Part shown: in pieces, positions 56,054-64,000 of the stretch
Position numbering within the stretch: position 1 is the stretch's first letter
Layout of the letters: the number at the start of each line of letters is the position of its first letter
Assembly (NCBI RefSeq): GCF_900243745.1
Contig: NZ_LT984798.1
Location: forward strand, 2,812,001 to 2,876,000
Reading direction: 5' to 3'
DNA length: 64,000 bases
Origin: Desulfovibrio sp. G11
Lineage (GTDB): Bacteria; Desulfobacterota; Desulfovibrionia; Desulfovibrionales; Desulfovibrionaceae
Position numbers and translations under genes: made by a program
The notes under the pieces: generated by a model
Databases searched by the model: none
The model's input: only the letters and a program-made list of their open reading frames with translations
What the model was told of the DNA's origin: nothing

Positions 56054-57361
56054 CTATATCGGTGGCAGCATGCCCTTGAGCATGCCTTGCCCCGTGGATT
56101 CAAGTACGGCCCGCCACAGATCGGAATAGATATTGAGTTTGCGGCGCTTGCGCGTGACCAGTTCCAGCGGCAGGTGCACGTAGCGGTCCTGAATTTTCCC
56201 CACCACCATATGTGTGCGACCCGCCATGGCGGCGTGCACCGCGTACTGGCCCAGAAAGCCGCAGTAAACCTTGTCGTTGGCGCTGGCGGGAATGGAGCGG
56301 ATGATATAGCTCGGGTCGATATATTTTATGGAGTGAGCCACGCCACGTGTGTTCAGATAGGTGTTGATGGACGTGCGCAGGAGTTCGGAGATGTCGCCGA
56401 GCACGGGATTGCCGGAGGCATCGGTGCCGTTCTGTTCCGCAAGCAGATGTTGCCCGGCCCCTTCGGCGGCAACGATGACGGCATGTCCCCGCGCTTTCAG
56501 GCGTTCTTCCAGAGCAGGCAGAAGCCCCCCTTCACCTTCAAGGCTGAATGGCGCTTCGGGAATGAGCACAAAGTTTACTTCCTTGAGCGCCAGCGCGGCC
56601 CGGGCGGCGATAAAACCCGATTCGCGCCCCATAAGCTTCACCAGCCCAATGCCGTTGGGAACGCCGCACGCTTCGGTGTGGGCGCATTCAATGGCTTCTG
56701 TGGCCTTGTAGACAGCGGTTTCAAAGCCGAAGGACTGGGGAATGAAGTTGATGTCATTATCAATGGTTTTGGGAATGCCGATAACGGCAAGTTTCAGGTT
56801 GCGGGCCTGAATTTCTGTACTGATGGCCCGCGCGGCCTTCATAGTCCCGTCGCCGCCGATCACAAAAAGAATATTGACATTGCTGCGTTCAAGGGCGTCC
56901 ACGATTTCCTCGGCGGACTGCGGCCCGCGTGAAGACCCGAGCATTGTTCCGCCAAAGCGATGGATGTCAGCCACGCCTTTGGGCGTCAGTTCCTGGAGGG
57001 TGTGACCGTACTTGGGGATAAAGCCTTCAAGACCGTAAGGAATACCCAGGATGGACGGCACGTTGTACGCATGAAAGGCCTCCATTACGATGGCCCGTAT
57101 GACATCGTTGATGCCGGGGCAAAGGCCGCCGCAGGTCACGATGGCGCATTTGGCCCGCGTGGAGTCAAAATAGAGCTTTTTGCGTGGCCCGGCGGCCTCG
57201 AGGCATACGCTAAAGGCCTTGCCGGCGTCGTCTGTCAGATCTTCATCTACAAAAATCTGTACGGTCCTGTCATCGGCCCAGGTGCGATAGGGCAGGTGGG
57301 AATCGAGCTTGCAGGGACCAAGGGTGCGTATATCCGTTTGCAGAGTGCATTCTTTATTCAT
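56054..57361 (-). CDS. pfkA: 6-phosphofructokinase (ATP-type active site in the PPi-like clade)
   Basis: The product from MNKECTLQTDIRTLGPCKLD (435 residues; GAGG before the ATG at 57361) is longer than E. coli PfkA (320). It has the CGGLCPGINDVIRA phosphate motif, GGDGT (169-173), PKTIDND (197-203), MGRESGF and an N-terminal extension. GGDGT is the ATP-type residue pattern, whereas PKTIDND has the Lys seen in PPi-type enzymes; this mix also occurs, from memory, in ATP-dependent trypanosomal PFK, so I favour ATP. It follows the HD gene by 16 bases, in the same operon. Confidence 0.88.
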   Translation of the reverse strand: MNKECTLQTDIRTLGPCKLDSHLPYRTWADDRTVQIFVDEDLTDDAGKAFSVCLEAAGPRKKLYFDSTRAKCAIVTCGGLCPGINDVIRAIVMEAFHAYNVPSILGIPYGLEGFIPKYGHTLQELTPKGVADIHRFGGTMLGSSRGPQSAEEIVDALERSNVNILFVIGGDGTMKAARAISTEIQARNLKLAVIGIPKTIDNDINFIPQSFGFETAVYKATEAIECAHTEACGVPNGIGLVKLMGRESGFIAARAALALKEVNFVLIPEAPFSLEGEGGLLPALEERLKARGHAVIVAAEGAGQHLLAEQNGTDASGNPVLGDISELLRTSINTYLNTRGVAHSIKYIDPSYIIRSIPASANDKVYCGFLGQYAVHAAMAGRTHMVVGKIQDRYVHLPLELVTRKRRKLNIYSDLWRAVLESTGQGMLKGMLPPI

Positions 57362-57377
57362 ACCGGCCTCGCGCATG

Positions 57378-57935
57378 TTATTTGCTCAGTCCAAGTTCTT
57401 GGGCGCTGGCGCGCATGGCCTCGATGGACAGGGCCAAAAATTCGTCCAGCTCAAGTCCGGCTTCGGCACACTGCCGGATGTTGTCCCGGTTGACACTGGC
57501 CGCAAAGGCCTTGTCTTTCATTTTTTTCTTGATGCTTCTGACTTCCATGCCCTCCATGCCCGTGGGGCGCATAAGGGCTGCCGCGCTGATAAGGCCGGTA
57601 ACACTTTCGCCACAGCGCAGGGCGTAGTCAAAGCGGGTGGCGGGCTGCGCGCCATTCATTTCAGCTGCATGGGCGCGTATGGCCGCAAGGGCGGCCTCGG
57701 GCAGATGCCCGGCCAGCATGTCCGCTGTGTCCAGCCCGTGGCGTGAGGGATTTTCGGCCGTGGCGGGGTAATCCAGATCGTGCAGAAGGCCCGTGATGCC
57801 CCACAGGGCAGCATCTTCGCCCAGATGGCTCGCCAGGGCGCTCATGATTGCCTCGGCAGCCAGGGCATGCTGCATGAGAGAAGGCGGCGTGTTATGGTCG
57901 GCCAGAAGTTTCAGGGCCTCGTTTCGTTGTATCAT
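57378..57935 (-). CDS. HD-domain phosphohydrolase
   Basis: The 185-residue protein starts MIQRNEALKLLADHNTPPSL and carries HD-type metal residues in MQHALAAEAIMSAL, ITGLLHDLDYPATAENPSRH (the HD pair) and LRCGESVTGLISAAALM. Small HD proteins of this length hydrolyse nucleotides or phosphates; the substrate is unknown. The ATG at 57935 follows GGGAGA. The frame stays open far upstream, but that region is antisense to the next gene and not coding. It is co-oriented with pfk. Confidence 0.82.
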   Translation of the reverse strand: MIQRNEALKLLADHNTPPSLMQHALAAEAIMSALASHLGEDAALWGITGLLHDLDYPATAENPSRHGLDTADMLAGHLPEAALAAIRAHAAEMNGAQPATRFDYALRCGESVTGLISAAALMRPTGMEGMEVRSIKKKMKDKAFAASVNRDNIRQCAEAGLELDEFLALSIEAMRASAQELGLSK

Positions 57936-58220
57936 GGCGTTGTCTCCCGTATCCTTTTCAATGTAGAACAGGGCAGTGGCGAAGGCAAGCCGGTCAGCCG
58001 GGCGTTTGCGCCAGCCCCGGCGAGCAGCGCCCTGCACGCAGTATACGGGTACGGTATGGCCCGCTGCCGGGGCAATGCCGTACACTGCGATGGCAGAAGC
58101 GTCGCTGCCTCCATAGCGGGTTTGCCGCTGCGGAAAGGCATCAGTGTTGACAGCGGGCGTTTTATGGCCGAAAAGAATCTTTTCGGAAATCGTCTCACAA
58201 GGTTTTGTATCGTGACCTTT

Positions 58221-59300
58221 ATGCCCATATACGGCCTGCGTTTTCGCGCGTTGGGCCAGACAAGCTATTACAGCGGCCCTCCGGGACTCAGCCCGGGTGT
58301 GCACGTGCTTATCGAAGCCGAACAGGGCTACGCTCTGGCACAGGTGGTTTCCGGCCCTGCGCAGCATTTGCCAAAGCAGGAAAGTGAACCCTTGCCCCAT
58401 ATCCTGCGGCTGGCAAGCCCGGAAGATGTGCGGCGTGGCGAGGCCAACGAGCAGCTGAGCCGCGAAGCACAGGCATTCTGCCGCCAGTGCATACGTCAGC
58501 GCAACCTGGACATGAAGCTTGTGGATGTGGAAGTTTTTTTTGACCGCAGCAAGCTGATTTTTTATTTTACCGCCCCTTCGCGTATTGATTTTCGCGATCT
58601 TGTCAAAGATCTCGTGCGCGAATACCGCGCCCGTATCGAGCTGCGCCAGATCGGCGTGCGTCATGAAACGCAGATGGTCGGCGCTGTGGGCAACTGTGGC
58701 ATGGTGTGCTGCTGCCGCCGTTATCTGCGCAAATTTGCTCCTGTGACCATACGGATGGCCAAGGAGCAGAACCTGTTTCTTAATCCTGCCAAAATTTCCG
58801 GCATTTGCGGACGGCTTTTGTGCTGCCTTTCTTATGAGCAGGAAAATTACGACCATTTTCACCGGAACTGCCCCCGCCTTGGCAAGAAGTATCAGACCGA
58901 CAAGGGCGGCATGAAGGTCCTGCGGGCCAACATGTTTCGTAACTCCCTGGCGGTGCTCACCGAAGCCAATGAGGAACTGGAACTGACGCTCGAAGAATGG
59001 CAGGCGCTTTCACCGCACCGGCCCGAAGCGCCGCCGTCGCCGCAAGGCCAGAACAAGCAGCCGCCCAAGCAGCCCGCCGGAGACGGCTTGCTGGTGGTTT
59101 CGGCCACGCCAGACACGCTGGAGCATCTTGACTTTATGGACGACCTGTTTTCTCAGGACGCCGCCGGACAGCAGGATGCCCACCGGCCGGAGCATGCTGC
59201 CGGCAGCGGTCATGACGAACCGGGAACCGATGGGCATGGCGATGCGGCAAAGCCGCGCCGCAAGCGCCGCCGTAAAACACAGAAAAACGAAAATCAATAA
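58221..59300 (+). CDS. PSP1-domain protein, RicT (YaaT)-like
   Basis: From MPIYGLRFRALGQTSYYSGP the product has 359 residues. The PSP1 core carries the Cys clusters GNCGMVCCCRRYLRKF and GICGRLLCCLSYE, which in Bacillus RicT help hold iron-sulfur clusters of the RicAFT complex. The last 110 residues are low-complexity (Pro, Gln, Gly, then basic KPRRKRRRKTQKN). In Bacillus the RicT partners act on RNase Y; I see no ricA or ricF here. metG follows 33 bases later, so the two are probably co-transcribed. The chosen start is supported by alignment length rather than a ribosome site. Confidence 0.82.
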   Translation: MPIYGLRFRALGQTSYYSGPPGLSPGVHVLIEAEQGYALAQVVSGPAQHLPKQESEPLPHILRLASPEDVRRGEANEQLSREAQAFCRQCIRQRNLDMKLVDVEVFFDRSKLIFYFTAPSRIDFRDLVKDLVREYRARIELRQIGVRHETQMVGAVGNCGMVCCCRRYLRKFAPVTIRMAKEQNLFLNPAKISGICGRLLCCLSYEQENYDHFHRNCPRLGKKYQTDKGGMKVLRANMFRNSLAVLTEANEELELTLEEWQALSPHRPEAPPSPQGQNKQPPKQPAGDGLLVVSATPDTLEHLDFMDDLFSQDAAGQQDAHRPEHAAGSGHDEPGTDGHGDAAKPRRKRRRKTQKNENQ

Positions 59301-59333
59301 GCTATACGCCATTACGAGCTTACGGAGCCTTGA

Positions 59334-61346
59334 GTGAATACCTTCTTTATCACTACGCCCATCTACTACGTTAATGCCAGACCGCACCTGGGGCATGCCT
59401 ATACTACAGTGGTTGCCGATGCCATGGCCCGGTACCACAAGCTGGCCGGGCAGGACACGCTTTTTCTGACGGGTACGGACGAGCACGGCGACAAGATTGT
59501 GCAGGCAGCCGAAAAGGAAGGCAAATCGCCCAAGGAATTTGTGGACGGCATCAGCGCCCGCTTTCAGGCATTGTGGCCCCGGCTTGATGTGGCCAACGAC
59601 CGTTTTGTACGCACCACTGACCCCACACATGTGGCTTCTGTGCAGAGTTTCCTGCAAAAGGTTTATGATGCCGGGGACATCTATTTTGGTGAGTTTGGCG
59701 GCCATTACTGCTACGGTTGTGAACGCTTCTACACAGAAAAAGAGCTGGAAAACGGCCTTTGCCCGCAGCACCTGAGCAAGCCGGAATTCATAAGTGAAAA
59801 AAACTATTTTTTCCGCATGTCCAAATACCTGCCCTGGCTCAAGGAGCATATTGAGCAGAACCCCACGTTTATCCGGCCGGAACGCTATCGTACCGAAGTC
59901 CTGTCCATGCTGGAATCCGGCGCACTGGAAGATCTGTGTATTTCGCGGCCCAAGTCACGCCTGACCTGGGGCATTGAGCTTCCTTTTGACAAGGACTATG
60001 TGTGCTACGTCTGGTTTGATGCGCTTATCAACTATATTAGTGCGCTTGGCTGGCCGGATGGCGCGGACTTTGAGCGTTACTGGCCTGGTGAACATCTGGT
60101 TGCCAAGGACATTCTCAAGCCGCACGCCGTCTTCTGGCCCACCATGCTCAAATCGGCAGGCCTGCCCCAATACAGGCATCTCAACGTACACGGCTATTGG
60201 CTGGTGCGCGACACCAAAATGTCAAAATCATTGGGCAACGTTGTAGAGCCGGAAGAAATGGCGCAGCGCTTCGGAGCGGACGCCTTTCGGTATTTTCTGC
60301 TGCGTGAAATGCATTTTGGGGCTGACGCCAGCTTTAGCGACGAAGCGCTTGTAGGCCGCATAAACGCCGATCTTGCCAATGACCTGGGCAATCTTTTCAG
60401 CCGGGTTCTTTCTATGACCGCCAAGTATTTCGGCAGTCGCGTTCCGGCTCCCAAGCAGTTTGACGAGGCGGACAAGGCTATTGAAGACCTGTGCGCCACG
60501 GCCATGCGCAATTTCAGCCAGCTTTTCGGCAATGTGCAATTTGCTCAGGGGCTTGAATCCCTGTGGGAACTGGTGCGCGCCCTCAATAAGTATGTGGACA
60601 GTCAGGCGCCGTGGGCTTTGCACAAGCAGGGTAATATGGAACGCCTTGCCACGGTCATGTATGTGCTGCTGGCCGCCATGCGCAAAACAGCCCTGTGTCT
60701 GTGGCCGGTCATGCCCGTGGCCTGCGGCAAGATGCTGGAGCAACTTGGTCAGCCTGTGCAGGAAACCCTGCCGCCCGTACCTGTGCTTGAAGAAGAGATG
60801 GGGAGTCTTGATGGCCTTGTGCCGGGGACTGGCGTTGCGGAAGCCTCAAACCTGTTCCCGCGCATTGAGGTAAAAAAAGATCCGGCCGTTGCTGAAAAGG
60901 CCAAGGCCGCAAAAGCGCAGGCCAAGGCAGAGAAAAACGCGGCCAGGCAGCAGAAAGGCGACGGCGGCAAACCGGTGGAGCCGTGTGCCTCCGGCGACGA
61001 CGCGGCGGTTTCGGGCAGGCCCAATATTGATTTTGACCATTTCAAAGCTCTGGACATGCGCGTGGGAACAGTGCTGGTGGCTGAAAAGCACCCCAATGCC
61101 GATCGTATCCTGCGGCTGGAAATAGACTTTGGAGAAGGGCAGCCCCGCCAGATACTCTCAGGCCTTGCCGAACACTACGCACCTGAAGCTATGGTGGGAA
61201 AGCGGGTTTGCGCCGTGCTCAACCTTGAGCCGCGCAAAATTCGCGGCCTCATGTCGCACGGCATGGTGCTCACGGCAGGGGATGGAAATTCCCTGACTCT
61301 GCTTGCCCTTGACGGCAACGTGCCGGATGGCAGCGAAATAGCGTAG
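59334..61346 (+). CDS. metG: Methionyl-tRNA synthetase
   Basis: The 670-residue class I synthetase begins MNTFFITTPIYYVNARPHLG with the HIGH-like HLGHAYT motif, has a zinc-knuckle region (CYGCERFYTEKELENGLCPQ, one zinc form), the KMSKSLGNV loop, an anticodon-binding helical domain and a C-terminal tRNA-binding (EMAP/Trbp111) domain (DMRVGTVLVAEKHPNADRIL). The start is GTG at 59334 after GGAG. An Ala/Lys-rich linker (residues about 520-545) joins the last domain. Confidence 0.96.
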   Translation: MNTFFITTPIYYVNARPHLGHAYTTVVADAMARYHKLAGQDTLFLTGTDEHGDKIVQAAEKEGKSPKEFVDGISARFQALWPRLDVANDRFVRTTDPTHVASVQSFLQKVYDAGDIYFGEFGGHYCYGCERFYTEKELENGLCPQHLSKPEFISEKNYFFRMSKYLPWLKEHIEQNPTFIRPERYRTEVLSMLESGALEDLCISRPKSRLTWGIELPFDKDYVCYVWFDALINYISALGWPDGADFERYWPGEHLVAKDILKPHAVFWPTMLKSAGLPQYRHLNVHGYWLVRDTKMSKSLGNVVEPEEMAQRFGADAFRYFLLREMHFGADASFSDEALVGRINADLANDLGNLFSRVLSMTAKYFGSRVPAPKQFDEADKAIEDLCATAMRNFSQLFGNVQFAQGLESLWELVRALNKYVDSQAPWALHKQGNMERLATVMYVLLAAMRKTALCLWPVMPVACGKMLEQLGQPVQETLPPVPVLEEEMGSLDGLVPGTGVAEASNLFPRIEVKKDPAVAEKAKAAKAQAKAEKNAARQQKGDGGKPVEPCASGDDAAVSGRPNIDFDHFKALDMRVGTVLVAEKHPNADRILRLEIDFGEGQPRQILSGLAEHYAPEAMVGKRVCAVLNLEPRKIRGLMSHGMVLTAGDGNSLTLLALDGNVPDGSEIA

Positions 61347-61669
61347 TACATCAGGTCAGGCTGTTTTGCAGCAAAACCGCCTGACGGCTACGAGCAGACG
61401 CCTGTCACAATGGTCGGGCGCAGCTTCAGCCCCTTGCTTGGGACTTGCCGGCTTTGGCCGCTGCAGCACGGCCTGTTGCGCCATCAGGGACTACGATGAG
61501 CACCGTAAAAACTTTGAGAAACATAGCCTCAAAGGTAAAGTCCCCTGCGGTCTTTTTGTTTGCTGCCCCGGCCACAGGCCTTCCAAGGCCGCGTGCCGCT
61601 GACTGCACCGCGCTCTGGCAGCTCTGCTTCGCCGGTTTGCGGGAAGGCACTTGCCGGAGCAGGGCGGGC
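61347..61669. other. Intergenic stretch after metG with hairpin 61355-61385
   Basis: No gene is seen in these 323 bases. GTCAGGC/GCCTGAC and GTTTTGC/GCAAAAC fold into a long hairpin right after the metG stop, and CTGACGGCTACGAGCAGACG follows. It resembles the block at 56011. Confidence 0.5.
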
Positions 61670-61864
61670 TTACTCTGTTTTGACGGTATCGCCGTTTCTG
61701 AAAAGACGTTCCAGAGCCATGGCGTCCAGCGGGGTGAGGTTAAAGCGCATACCGGCCTCGTCCAGCAGCAGGGCCAGGCCCTTGCGGGGATCCCGCGCAC
61801 GTTCTTCAGCCAGGTAAGCGGCGGCTTTCCGCACCAGTTCACTCTGCGGCATTACGGTACTCAT
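61670..61864 (-). CDS. Small helical protein, unknown
   Basis: From the ATG at 61864 (MSTVMPQSELVRKAAAYLAE) the product has 64 residues, with GGAC eight bases upstream. The pattern ERARDPRKGLALLLDEAGMR followed by FNLTPLDAMALERLF looks helical and well formed, and I have an impression of similar small proteins in other Desulfovibrio, but I cannot name a family. It is divergent from uppP. A GTG start seven codons earlier is possible. Confidence 0.55.
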   Translation of the reverse strand: MSTVMPQSELVRKAAAYLAEERARDPRKGLALLLDEAGMRFNLTPLDAMALERLFRNGDTVKTE

Positions 61865-62002
61865 GGCGTACGTCCTTTTTTTCACTCATAGCCTGTGGGC
61901 CATCTTTTGGCAACGGCTGAACTTCGCGAGCTTGTGTTCCGGCTGGCGAAGCAGCCGGGCAAACAGCAACTCGCCACACGGCACCCATATACGAGGCCAG
62001 TT

Positions 62003-62800
62003 ATGGACAATTTGCTCACAGCGTTGATATTGAGCATAGTTGAAGGGTTAACAGAATTCTTGCCGGTCTCGTCATCCGGCCACCTCATTCTTGCCGGCGA
62101 TCTGCTCGGTTTTGTGGGGGAAAAAGCCGCCACCTTTGATGTCGTCATCCAGCTTGGCGCCATCATGGCTGTGGTGGTTCTCTACTGGAAGCGCTTCTGG
62201 GGCCTTGTGCGGCCACAGCCGTATGCCCGCTTTGCCGGCAGACGCGGCATCGTTCTGCTCATGCTTACTTCGCTGCCCGCATGCATTCTGGGCCTACTGC
62301 TGCACTCCTACATCAAGGAATATCTGTTTCGCCCGGCGACAGTGCTTATCGCTCTTGTGGTGGGGGCCATCTGCATGATTCTTGTGGAAAAACGCAAATT
62401 CAAGCCCACCTGCATCAGCCTTGATGACATGACACCACGTCTGGCTCTGGGCATTGGCTGCTTTCAGTGCCTGGCCCTCTGGCCGGGCTTTTCACGTTCG
62501 GCGGCCACCATTATGGGAGGCATGCTGCTGGGAGCCAAAAGGCCTTTGGCAGCGGAGTATTCCTTTATTGCGGCCGTGCCGATTATGGTTGCCGCCACTG
62601 GATACGACCTGCTGAAAAATCTGAGTATGTTCACCGCTGCGGATATTCCCTTTTTTCTGGTAGGCATGATTGGTTCTTTTGTGTCTGCCCTTTTGGCGGT
62701 AAAGGTTTTTGTGGCCCTGGTGGGACGGATGACACTGATTCCTTTTGCCTGCTATCGTTTGCTGATAGCGCCTTTTGTATATTATTTTATGGTGAATTAA
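62003..62800 (+). CDS. uppP: Undecaprenyl-diphosphatase UppP/BacA
   Basis: UppP recycles the lipid carrier of cell-wall synthesis by removing one phosphate from undecaprenyl diphosphate. The 265-residue membrane protein (about eight segments) has both family motifs: EGLTEFLPVSSSGHLIL near residue 14-30 and PGFSRSAATIMGGMLLGAKR in the second half. The ATG at 62003 follows GAGG at 7 bases. It also gives basal bacitracin resistance in other bacteria. It stands alone before the tRNA-Met. Confidence 0.95.
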   Translation: MDNLLTALILSIVEGLTEFLPVSSSGHLILAGDLLGFVGEKAATFDVVIQLGAIMAVVVLYWKRFWGLVRPQPYARFAGRRGIVLLMLTSLPACILGLLLHSYIKEYLFRPATVLIALVVGAICMILVEKRKFKPTCISLDDMTPRLALGIGCFQCLALWPGFSRSAATIMGGMLLGAKRPLAAEYSFIAAVPIMVAATGYDLLKNLSMFTAADIPFFLVGMIGSFVSALLAVKVFVALVGRMTLIPFACYRLLIAPFVYYFMVN

Positions 62801-63096
62801 CCGGCAGGTATCCCCCCCAAAAAATACTGTTTTGCGCCCGACGGGTGAAAAAATGCTGTGTGAGGCAGGGCATCTTGTAAAAATTGTGTACCGTGGGTGA
62901 GGAGTACCCTGCAGGATGCTTCGCCGCGATACATTTGTGCTCTTCTGGAAAAGCAGCAGGTCTGAAGCCAAAAAGCGTTGCGTAAAGATAAAAATGCAGG
63001 AAAAACGAATAGGCACAGATAATTGGGCAAATTTTGCTTGCCAATCCTGACCAAATCTTATATTTAGATCGTCGCGCCGCTTGAGGGCGAACGTAC

Positions 63097-63173
63097 GGCA
63101 AGGTAGCTCAGTTGGTTAGAGCATGCGGTTCATACCCGCAGTGTCGGGGGTTCAAATCCCTCCCTTGCTACCA
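63097..63173 (+). tRNA. tRNA-Met (anticodon CAT)
   Basis: The 77-base gene starts GGCAAGGTAGCTCAGTTGG, has the anticodon loop TTCATAC, T-loop GGTTCAAATCC and an encoded CCA. The acceptor pair 1-72 is G-T. It is most like elongator tRNA-Met; a lysidine tRNA-Ile with the same anticodon cannot be fully excluded. An integrase gene follows, so its 3' end is the likely attachment site of an island. Confidence 0.93.
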
Positions 63174-63184
63174 AAAAACATACT

Positions 63185-63222
63185 AAAGACTTCCTGGGAA
63201 TACCAGGAAGTCTTTGTTTTTT
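63185..63222 (+). terminator. Terminator after tRNA-Met
   Basis: AAAGACTTCCTGG (63185-63197) pairs with CCAGGAAGTCTTT (63203-63215) around GAATA, followed by GTTTTTT. Confidence 0.88.
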
Positions 63223-63337
63223 ATGATGTTACAGAGTTTTTTGTTCCTGTAAATTCCAATGTAATCCTCTGAAATCCTACCTACCTTGACGGTATCTTTG
63301 ACGGTATAGTATAGTTCTTACAAAAGGAGATACCGTC

Positions 63338-63851
63338 ATGGCTCTTACTGATACCACCATTAAGAACGCCAAGCCCAAAGATAAAGACTATAAACTCACA
63401 GATGAAAAGGGCATGTATCTCCTTGTCGCAAGGTCTGGAGGTAAATATTTCAGGCTTGATTATCGCTTTGCTGGAAAACGTAAAACTTTCGCTCTTGGCG
63501 TATACCCCGAAACTTCCTTAAAAGAAGCCAGGGTAGAACGTGATGAGGCAAGAAAACTTCTTGCTAATAACATTGACCCCTTAGAAGAGAAAAAATCTAA
63601 AAAAGTCCAGCTCATTGCTGAGACGACTAATACCTTCGAAGCTATTGCCAATGAATGGTTTGAGAAGATGAGAAGTAAATGGACTGGCTACTATGCTGAA
63701 AAAAAATGGGGTTCCCTAAAAAAAGATGTTTTCCCATCCCTTGGGGCTAAGCCAATCAAAAGCATAACCCCCGGTGATGTTCGTGCGATTTTAGACAGCA
63801 TACAGGCAAGAGGAGCTATTGATATTGCTCACCGAGTAAAAGGTATTTGTG
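63338..63851 (+). pseudogene. P4-type tyrosine integrase, cut by IS copy 4
   Basis: The visible 171 residues start MALTDTTIKNAKPKDKDYKL, the N-terminal DUF4102 arm-binding domain of P4-type island integrases, then GKRKTFALGVYPETSLKEAR and the SAM-like core-binding domain (NTFEAIANEWFEKMRSKW). The catalytic R-H-R-Y domain is absent because IS copy 4 enters at codon 172 (after GICA). AAAGGAG precedes the ATG. Codon use is AT-richer than the core genes, as usual for island integrases. The rest may continue beyond the window. Confidence 0.88.
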
Positions 63852-64000
63852 CATTGCTGTCCGGCTAAGGGGTAACAAAAAAGTCCAAAATCTCAGCAGT
63901 ATGTGGTATAAGAAGTTACCACAACAACTTGCCACACAAGGAGATTTTGGACTTGAGCCATCATACTACACTCTTCTCTCAACTGCTATCCCTGATACCG
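63852..64000 (+). mobile_element. IS4-family element, copy 4 (5' part, runs off window)
   Basis: It begins CATTGCTGTCCGGCTAAG as in copy 2 and continues to the window edge, with the transposase start region at 63929 and the first residues PHKEILDLSHHTTLFSQL. The orientation is the same as copy 2. The far end and target duplicate lie outside. Confidence 0.92.

Noticed and set aside
57936-58862. Upstream extension of the HD-domain gene to 494 codons
   Set aside because: The extension is antisense to the RicT-like gene; the ATG at 57935 has a good ribosome site and the product has a normal HD-domain size.
61426-61842. 138-codon frame antisense in the metG-uppP gap
   Set aside because: Trp/Arg/Pro-rich composition typical of a non-coding GC-rich frame; it overlaps the better supported small gene at 61670-61864.

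Overview
The window reads as a chromosome segment of a sulfate-reducing Desulfovibrionaceae bacterium, most likely Desulfovibrio. The reasons are GC-rich coding sequence, a core gene order I associate with Desulfovibrio (rho, carD, pth, rplY, prs, tRNA-Gln, ispE, hslV, cysS, an rpoH-like sigma gene, metH), a small c-type cytochrome, and an isethionate sulfite-lyase locus. Species is inferred only from gene content and protein resemblance; no search was run.

Layout. 1-8628: right part of a Mu-like tail/baseplate prophage next to tRNA-Val. It holds gpN-, gpP-, gp45-, gp46-, gp47- and gp48-like genes and a tail fibre. Two identical, oppositely oriented copies of an IS4-family element lie in it, and the 2.9 kb between them is inverted: the two halves of gp45 now sit about 4 kb apart on opposite strands. 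8629-30917: core genes, namely endonuclease I, cytochrome c, rho, carD, then on the minus strand ispE, tRNA-Gln, prs, rplY, an alpha/beta hydrolase and pth; then hslV, a BepA-like protease, cysS, rpiB, a LolB-like and a TPR lipoprotein, an RpoH-like sigma factor, metH, a thioredoxin, hpt and a zinc-ribbon membrane protein.

30957-43930: an accessory metabolic region. An IS407-type element is followed by an MHS-type transporter and an amidohydrolase, then an IS3-type element, then a sigma-54-type promoter and the isl operon: glycyl-radical isethionate sulfite-lyase, its radical-SAM activase, a PAS/sigma-54 activator, and an EamA transporter cut by a third IS4-family copy. The lyase would split isethionate to acetaldehyde and sulfite, the sulfite serving as respiratory electron acceptor.

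44278-62800: housekeeping genes, including radA, a CYTH protein, clpS-clpA-aat (a complete bacterial N-degron set), uvrB, ligA, dapB, pfk, an HD-domain protein, a PSP1/RicT-like gene, metG and uppP. 63097-64000: tRNA-Met followed by a P4-type integrase cut by a fourth IS4-family copy, probably the edge of a genomic island that continues beyond the window.

The most notable signals are the IS-mediated inversion inside the prophage baseplate operon, the isl operon hit on both sides by insertion sequences with a readable sigma-54 promoter and upstream repeats, a micro-gene resembling the tail of anaerobic ribonucleotide reductase in the phage operon, and a dispersed family of hairpins at gene ends. 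I found no CRISPR array, retron, toxin-antitoxin pair or recognised defence system.
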